From: Akanthomyces muscarius
Taxonomy: Eukaryota > Ascomycota > Sordariomycetes > Hypocreales > Cordycipitaceae
Assembly (NCBI RefSeq): GCF_028009165.1
Contig: NW_026611618.1
Location: 992,001 to 1,056,000 of the forward strand
Reading direction: 5' to 3'
DNA length: 64,000 nt
Shown here in pieces: positions 57,415 to 64,000 of the stretch. Numbering within the stretch: position 1 is the stretch's first letter; every line of letters begins with the position of its first letter. Both the position numbers and the translations under genes were made by a program. The notes under the pieces were generated by a model. It saw only the letters and a program-made list of their open reading frames with translations. It made no database searches and was not told the DNA's origin.

Positions 57415-60020
57415 AGACGGGCCGCACGAGCGCAGCTGGAAAGCCGCCGACCAACGGCAGTCCCTTGAATAGGGAAAGAGCACGGAAACCTTCATCTGAT
57501 AAAACATTTTCGGCGTTCGGGAGCCATGGGAACATTCTTTACTTTCGAGTTGTGTTATTTCGGCTGCCATATAACGTCAAGCCTGAGCGCGTGGAAGAAG
57601 ACGACGGGCATCTTGACATACTTTTCTGCAGGCGGCACTCCTAGGATGAAATGAATTTTTATTACTACGCTACGATATACCCTTTGAGTAGTCGACTGGG
57701 CAGGAAGGGTTTGAAAGGATAAGGGACGGTGGCTTGTTTTTCTTTTCTCATGTTTCTGCTCGATCCTTGAGCGTTGCTGCATTGTTTGCCCGTCGTTTTC
57801 TTGTGTTGTCGTCTTATTTATATAGTTTGAATCGTGCAGCTAAATTCCAGGTATAGATCTAAACAAGAGCATTGCTTTTTTCCGCAGGCTATTGATGCAG
57901 TTTTATCGAGTGTGCCAGCTGTTGGCCCCTCGGCAATGACGACTTTTACTCGCCCCGTGAAAACGGATGTCATGAGATGCTGCAGCTGCCCACCAAACCC
58001 CACCAAGTATCCGTGTATGTTGCTAATGAGGCGGCTGGGGAAGCACGCAAACAAATGATCACTTTGCATTCCCCAATTGGGGAACCCAATTGGGCCCCCC
58101 CTTTCATTGCTGGCAAGCCGAAAGGGGGGCGGCGTTTTCGTCGCAAAGAGGAGAGCAAGCAAATAGGAGGAGGGGGGGCGGGAGGCAAGGGTAGGGGGGC
58201 TGTCGATGTGTTTCAGAGTTCTTGAGGGTTTCGGGCCATGACGCGTATGGTGATTAAGGCAGGGGGGTGGTAAAATGCCACATGTAGCTGAAGAATAGTG
58301 TATATATATATAAAGTGGAAAAGGCGGAAAAAAGGGAAAGGAGGGCCAGCTAACGGGGGCTTTTGATGATCAAGTAAATGGGTTGGGTGATGTTGAATTT
58401 CGGCGCTGGCATGTACTGGCGCGTGGTGAAACGTGGCGGCCCCGGATGTGCATGTTGTAAAAGTACTGCGAAATTGCAGGAGGAGAACATGGATAGCAGA
58501 GTTTGGACGGATGATTTGGATAGTGCTTTTGGCTTGGGAGAACAGACGGTGCATGCTGGGTATGCCAGTAGAATGGTAGCTTAAAAAAAGTCTAGATAGG
58601 CGAGGGACGATTGGCTGTGGTGCGGTGCCTTGGCCCGTCCGCATCAACGGTAGACGGGCGTAGCTAACGCTCGTCGTCCAAGGAGATGGGCTCAAGTTGC
58701 TCGATTCTGTTGGTGCTCAATCTATGATTCTGGAGATAATTATTTCCGTGATTCATTCATATGCAAGTCTGCCTTTTGAGGCATGGCAGCGCTGGCCTCT
58801 GGAACCACACTGGTCCCAGACCAGGGAAGGGTCTCTCGCCCGGTGGGAAACAGAAGAGAGGGAAAAAGGGCGGAGACTTGGGCCACAGCGTGTTAGTCTG
58901 CGCCCCCGACGGCGCGGGGAGGAGGGTGCATGATGTAGATCGGATTTAAAGGAAACATGCGGGAAAGGAGCATGGCGAACTACTACAACATGACGCGGGC
59001 GGGAGCATGGTTAACAGAGAGGCTATTGCTGTGGGCGAAACGGCCGGCGGCCCTGTGGTTTCTTGGACAGGGTGCTGCAGATTTGATGGAGGGAGGCGAG
59101 AGGGGGGAGGATTAGGGGTGTGACGAGACAATGGTAAGAAAAAGAGGAAGAGAAGGGAAGAAAAAAAGCAAGCAAGGAATACGCATCACTTGCGAGCGTG
59201 CTTTCAGCTCTTGTGTATCCCATATATCGAGGTTGGAGGAGCATCAGGCGCACAATTGTGCGACGGCCGAATGGTGGTGGGTGGTACTGATTGGGCCAAG
59301 ACTCGGTTTCTTTCTTTCTTTTGTTTTTAGTGTTTCTGCATTTCGGTTGGAATTTTGTGGTAGCCCAACCTCGCAGTTTTATTCTTTGGCTCACACGACA
59401 AAGTGCTTTCGTTGACGTAGTTTGTTGGAGATTCTTGGTTGCACGACGGTAAGCAAAACCCTCCCCCCACACCAAGGAGCGGTACCTATTTTAGTCGACT
59501 AGCTCAATGACGGACGGCACGCGTGCCGGTTCAACTGCCAAAACAAAAAAAATATTCAAGGATAGCTGTATTGTCCTTGCGAGGATAATCTGTCTGGCGG
59601 GATGAGTGGCATCTTCTGAGCTTATCCAATATTCAAGAAGAAATTGCAAGCCAGGTATTGAACGGTAGGGGCCCAGGCTGAATACGATGGACGAGGTTGG
59701 TGGGCGTTGTCGTCGTCGTCCTCCCCCTCCTCCCTCCCCCCGGCCCGGAGGTAGGTACGGGATGCTAGCGCTGGAGCGGAAGAAGGTCCCAGAGAAGAAA
59801 AGGCTGCCCCCGCGCAATTGTACTGGTTGGTTTTGACTGGTAACTACTGGTAACCTCTCTCATTGCCCCCCATGCAAGTGCAGCTGCAAGAAATGCGCGC
59901 CCCCCCTGCGAGCTGTCAGGACAGGTACGGCGCCGCCCAAGCCCAAGCCATGTCTGCCTGACTGCCTGGTTTCGTGTCGGTCAGTGGCTTGTGTGTGGCT
60001 GGCTGGTTGGTGGTTGGCTC

Positions 60021-60043
60021 TTTTTTTTTTTTTTTTTTTTTTT
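60021..60043. repeat. Poly-T tract of 23
   Basis: Uninterrupted T run in non-coding DNA, flanked by TGGTTGGC repeats on the left. Confidence 0.9.
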
Positions 60044-60127
60044 GCTTGCATGGTGGGTTTTGGTAGCTTGTAGGTACCGGACGTCTGTGTGGTGGCATCC
60101 CGCTGCGGCCGCTGGTCAACACTGTGC

Positions 60128-60151
60128 CTACCTAGGTAGCTAGGTAGGTAC
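60128..60151. repeat. TAGGTA-family imperfect palindrome
   Basis: Contains CTACCTAGGTAG followed by CTAGGTAGGTAC, upstream of the PUF gene. The same words recur in other intergenic regions of the window. Confidence 0.6.
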
Positions 60152-61100
60152 AAAGTCGTCCCATCTCGGAGTCTGCAGCTCGTCCCCTGAGTTGGCACGC
60201 TAACAGGTGACTCCTTTTGCTGTGCGTTGGCATCAATCTATACTTTACCACTGGAACAACTCTGTTGCGTTTGTGTTGTCTATACAAAATATCCTCTTTG
60301 TCAGTTAATGGTCTGCCGCATTGCCCCTAGAATATCGTTTCGTGGCCGGCTGCGGCGCTGGAGAGTTTGGTGCTACCTGCCCAGCTAGGGTAGCGCCGCC
60401 GGTGCTCCAGTGCTCCCTTGTAAACTTACAGGAGGCTCCAACACTTGTCCTCTCTCACTCCAACGCCAACGTACCTACGTATGGAGCACCAAACGAACGA
60501 CCTACGGCCACGACCGACTCCCTTCTCCTCCTTCTCCCCCATCACCAATCCCTCTCTTCACCTCTTCCTCTTACTCCTCCCCTCCCCCCAACAGCTCCCG
60601 CCATCGTGGCGTCAAAAGTCCTTCTTCTCGCAGCATCAATTTTTTTTCTGTAAATTATCTTGCTGCTTCTTCCACCTTTTTAAAACGTTATAGTTGTTTA
60701 TTTTATTCTTCTTTCATTCTCCTTCCTCCCCCCCTAGCGGCTCCTCCACGACCACACACACACGCCCCCTTGGTGGCCCCCCGGTGTCTCGCTTCCTCGA
60801 CGCACCAGTACACGCGCTCCATCAGTCAAGACTTCCGCCACGAGAAAAACGAGTGACCTACCGACGCCCTCATCGTCATCGGCAGACCCTGTCTTCGCCG
60901 TCGCTGCCTCGGGTTCGGCCCTACGAAGCTTCGTTGGCGTTTCGTCGTCCTGTCTTTTCATCTTTACGCAGCGGACACAAAGTAGTAATTTCGACATTTT
61001 TCTTCTTCCACGCCCTTTTCAGCTTCTACGTCGGCATCGACGACGCCTCGCCAATCCCCATCGTCGAATAAACAAGATCGATTGACCAAGTAATTCAATA

Positions 61101-64000
61101 ATGTCTGCCCCCAGACCCGATCACCTGGGCTTGGGCTACTCGTCGCATTCTGGTGCCACCCAGGGCCGCTCCGGCTCGCCCAACTCCAACAACTCTCCCA
61201 TCGACTCCTCAGCCCGCTCTCACTTTGGCCTCTCCTCTGGCTTGAACTCTACCGCCATCATGGCCGCAAACTCGCGCTCCGGCGCCGGCTCCCCATCCCA
61301 CGAATTGGGAGGCTCTAGCAGGCTCTTCTCCAAACGGTACGCCTCTCGCTTCTCTCTCCTCCAAACCCCCCAATCCTCGCCCGCCTTGATGTACCTCCAG
61401 CGCCTCTACAAAGTTTCATTTACCTTTTGTTGCTGCATTTTCGACTCCTCCTTGCCTTTGTTGCCCTGCTAATGCGTGAACCTTGGCTCCAGCGCTCGCG
61501 AAATCCAGGCACAAGAAGGCATTTCTAGCATGCCTCCCCTGTATCCTTGGGGTGGTCCTCCTACAAGCGGAAACTCAACACCTCTACGAGAAAATATTCC
61601 CGAATCTCCAACCGACGGTTTCCCAGACTTTGGTCAGCTCCCAAGTCCCGACAGCATGCCTCAGACCCGACGTGGTCGTGCTGGCACTCTGCCCTCCAGA
61701 CTGACCACCCCCGGTGGTCTCGGCGCGCCTGGCCTCCCCGGTGTGCCTAACCTGCTCTCCGCCCAGTCTGCTCGTGCCACCCCGTCACAGAGCCCATTCA
61801 ACAAGTCGCCTTCTCCGAGCCTCGATCACCCTGAAAATGCTTCCGGCGCCTCCTCTCTTCTCTCCCGCCTACGTGCCGGCTCGCTTCCCCAGCGCGGCAA
61901 CTTCTCCGCCGCTCCCGGCACCGCCCCCTCTCCCTTCGGACCCTCCATCTTCAGCAGCTGGAATCCCGCCAGCGGTGGCCGCGAGCGTGCTTCCACCCTC
62001 GCCAGCATCGCCAGCGTCGGCTCCAACGGCCCCAGCTCCCCATCGCAATCCCAATTCTCTCGCGAGGGCGGAGAGTCCTCCGACGCCCACATGCGAACCC
62101 TCGACTACCTAGGTCTCGCTGAAACTCCTCAGCCCCAGATTGCTACCCCGTACTACGACTATAGCAATAAGCAGGCCAACCGCCTTCGGTCCTTCTCCGT
62201 GAACCACAAGGACAAGTACGGCCACGAGGAGCAGCAATACGAGGTCGATGGCCTGCCCGTTGACAGCCGCTACGTCGCCGCGCTCCAGAAACAGCTTGAG
62301 GCTACCAACGCCGCTATCCATAACCACAACCTCGCCGTTCAGGCTTTCGCCAGCCAAGCCTCCAGTCGACCCAGAGCCCAGACGGCCAGCGTCCTCGACG
62401 CTCCGCAGAGCCGACTTTTGCCGATTGCTATCAACGGCGGTGTCAACATCCCCAACAGCCTCAACGCCGTCGAACGCCGCCTTCAAGACGATAGCGCCTA
62501 CGACGACCTTCCCCAGGCCGTCGCTGGCCTGGGTCTTGGCCGATCCAACAGTCGCAATGCCGGAATGCTTAGTCCTGAGGAGCAGGGTCTCGATGGCCCT
62601 ACCAGTGCTCTCTGGCTCGGAGGTGTGCCCACATCTACCACCACCTCGACCCTCAACGAAATGTTCAAGTCCCACGGTGCCATCCTTTCTGCTCGTGTTC
62701 TCACCCACAAGAACTGTGGCTTCGTCAATTTTGAGCGCGTTGAGAGCGCCATTTCCGCCAAGGCTAGCATGAACGGCAAGGAAATCTTCCCCGGCGCCGG
62801 CCCTATTCGCATCAACTTTGCCAAGCCTCCTTCTGCCTCCAACACCCCTGGACACGATGGCGCCTTCCCTTCGCCCAGCCCCGATCCATTCGCCAAGGGC
62901 GAGGTTGCGCAAACCGGTGCCATCGGTGACGCTCCCGTTTCATCTGCTACTCCCACGGTTCCTCCTCTGCCCGACATGATGGCTGATATGCTCGAGATTA
63001 TTGCCCAATTTGGTGCCTCCGATGCAGACACCGCTCAAATCTCTAGAAGCATTCAGTTTGCCATCCAGTTTACTGACTTCGCCGATGAGATTCCTCCTGT
63101 TCGCGAGCCCACTCACACCCGTGTCCACGATGCGCCCAAGCTACGTGATATTCGCAAGCGTGTTGACAACCAACTCCTGAGCCAGGCTGAAATCGAAAAC
63201 ATTGCCGTCGACATGCTTCCAGAGATTGCCGAGCTCTCATCCGACTATCTCGGCAACACTGTCATTCAGAAGCTATTTGACAACTGCTCAGACGAGCTGC
63301 GCGATGCCATGCTCGGCGAGATTGCCCCTCACATGGCTGAAATTGGTGTTCACAAGAATGGCACCTGGGCTGCCCAAAAGATTATCGATGTCTGCAAGAC
63401 CCCGGCTCAGATGAACATGATTGTCGACTACATTCGCCCGTATACCGTGCAGCTCTTCCTCGACCAGTACGGCAACTATGTCCTTCAAGGTTGCCTCAAG
63501 TACGGTGCTCCCTTCAACGACTTCATCTTTGAGACTATGCTCAGCCGCATGTGGGAGATTTCTCAGGGTCGATATGGCGCTCGAGCCATGCGCGCCTGCT
63601 TAGAGAGCCACCATTCTACCAAGGAGCAGCAGAGAATGCTCGCCGCCGCCATCGCTCTGCACAGCGTCCAGCTTGCTACCAATGCCAACGGTGCCCTTCT
63701 CCTGACTTGGTTCCTCGACACGTGCACATTCCCTCTCCGCCGCACCGTGCTGGCGCCTCGCCTTGTCCCCCACCTTGTTCACTTGTGCACTCACAAGGTC
63801 GCATACCTGACGGTTCTCAAGGTCATCAACCAAAAGGCTGAGCCAGAGGCTCGCGACACGATCCTGCAGGCTCTCTTCTTCACTCCCAACGATCGCATTC
63901 TCGAGGCTATCCTGAATGACCAGTCCTGCGGAGCTACTCTCATCTTCAAGGTGCTTACGACGCCCTTTTTTGATGAGACGATCCGCTCGCAAGTCGTTGA
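61101..64000 (+). CDS. JSN1: RRM and Pumilio-repeat RNA-binding protein, JSN1-like (3' end outside window)
   Basis: Exons 61101-61336 and 61493 to the window end; about 914 residues are visible and the stop is not reached. Residues 1-430 are Ser/Pro/Asn-rich and disordered. An RRM lies at about 445-520 (SALWLGGVPTSTTTSTLNEM, then LTHKNCGFVNFERVESAISA). From about 640 Pumilio/PUF repeats follow (YLGNTVIQKLFDNCSDELRD, HKNGTWAAQKIIDVC, DQYGNYVLQGCLKYG, GRYGARAMRACLES). The RRM-plus-PUF order is that of yeast Jsn1/Puf1 and Puf2, which bind mRNAs, many for mitochondrial or membrane proteins, and affect their localisation and decay. A long CT-rich leader precedes the start codon at 61101. The intron is 156 nt. 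Confidence 0.9.

Larger units (their letters stand above)
57415..61100. other. Gene-free interval of about 3.7 kb
   Basis: Separates CLA4 and the PUF gene, both on the plus strand. Content: a (TA)n word near 58303-58312, TAGGTA-family words at 59751, 60071 and 60128-60151, a 23-nt poly-T at 60021, and a long CT-rich leader at 60500-61000 likely transcribed as the PUF 5' UTR. The ORF at 58213-58695 (-) was not supported. Confidence 0.5.

Noticed and set aside
58213..58695. 160-codon minus-strand ORF downstream of CLA4
   Set aside because: His/Pro/Leu-rich translation of repeats and AT-rich DNA; more likely the CLA4 3' region.

Overview
The window is nuclear DNA of a filamentous ascomycete, most likely a Sordariomycete of the Hypocreales type. 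The evidence is the short introns (about 50-340 nt) with GTRNGT donors, CTAAC/CTGAC branch sites and YAG acceptors, the roughly 1-3 kb gene spacing, and single-copy fungal genes (SEA4, TIP41, EFG1, NIP7, ATP23, CLA4, Aurora kinase). I saw no bacterial operons, CRISPR arrays, rRNA or convincing tRNA genes, and no intact transposon. All exon boundaries were worked out by hand from splice signals and phase.

Layout. 1-5.5 kb: a Zn2Cys6 transcription factor (+) convergent with a copper amine oxidase (-). 5.5-16.7 kb: a gene-poor stretch with a single Myb/SANT-like putative regulator (10470-11600, -) flanked by about 5 kb of apparently non-coding DNA on each side. 16.7-20.9 kb: a histidine-phosphatase/TFIIIC tau55-like protein (-) and an F-box/LRR protein (-) whose C-terminus is a CaaX prenylation box. 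24-25.8 kb: an amidase-signature enzyme. 27.2-31.1 kb: a PAS-domain kinase. 31.5-37.5 kb: SEA4/Mios (-), EFG1 (+) and TIP41 (-). 38.3-39.9 kb: an unrecognised single-exon protein followed by a 16-bp minisatellite. 41-49 kb: Aurora kinase (+), ATP23 (-), glutamate 5-kinase PRO1 (+) and NIP7 (-). 49.7-52 kb: glycyl-tRNA synthetase with two candidate AUG starts. 54.5-57.4 kb: CLA4-type PAK kinase. 61.1 kb to the end: a JSN1-like RRM/Pumilio protein cut by the window edge.

Most genes are dispersed housekeeping or signalling genes, not a biosynthetic cluster. One loose theme is nutrient and growth signalling: PAS kinase, SEA4 (upstream of TORC1), TIP41 (PP2A/TOR branch), and the ribosome-biogenesis and translation genes EFG1, NIP7 and GRS1 lie within about 25 kb. 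Whether that is meaningful is inference.

I did not find a clearly new multi-gene system. The observations most worth following are the CaaX-ended F-box protein, the frame-preserving alternative acceptor in the PAS kinase, the leaky-scanning architecture of GRS1, the isolated Myb-like regulator, the 16-bp array that is open in all three plus-strand frames, and the unrecognised Cys-containing protein at 38.3 kb.
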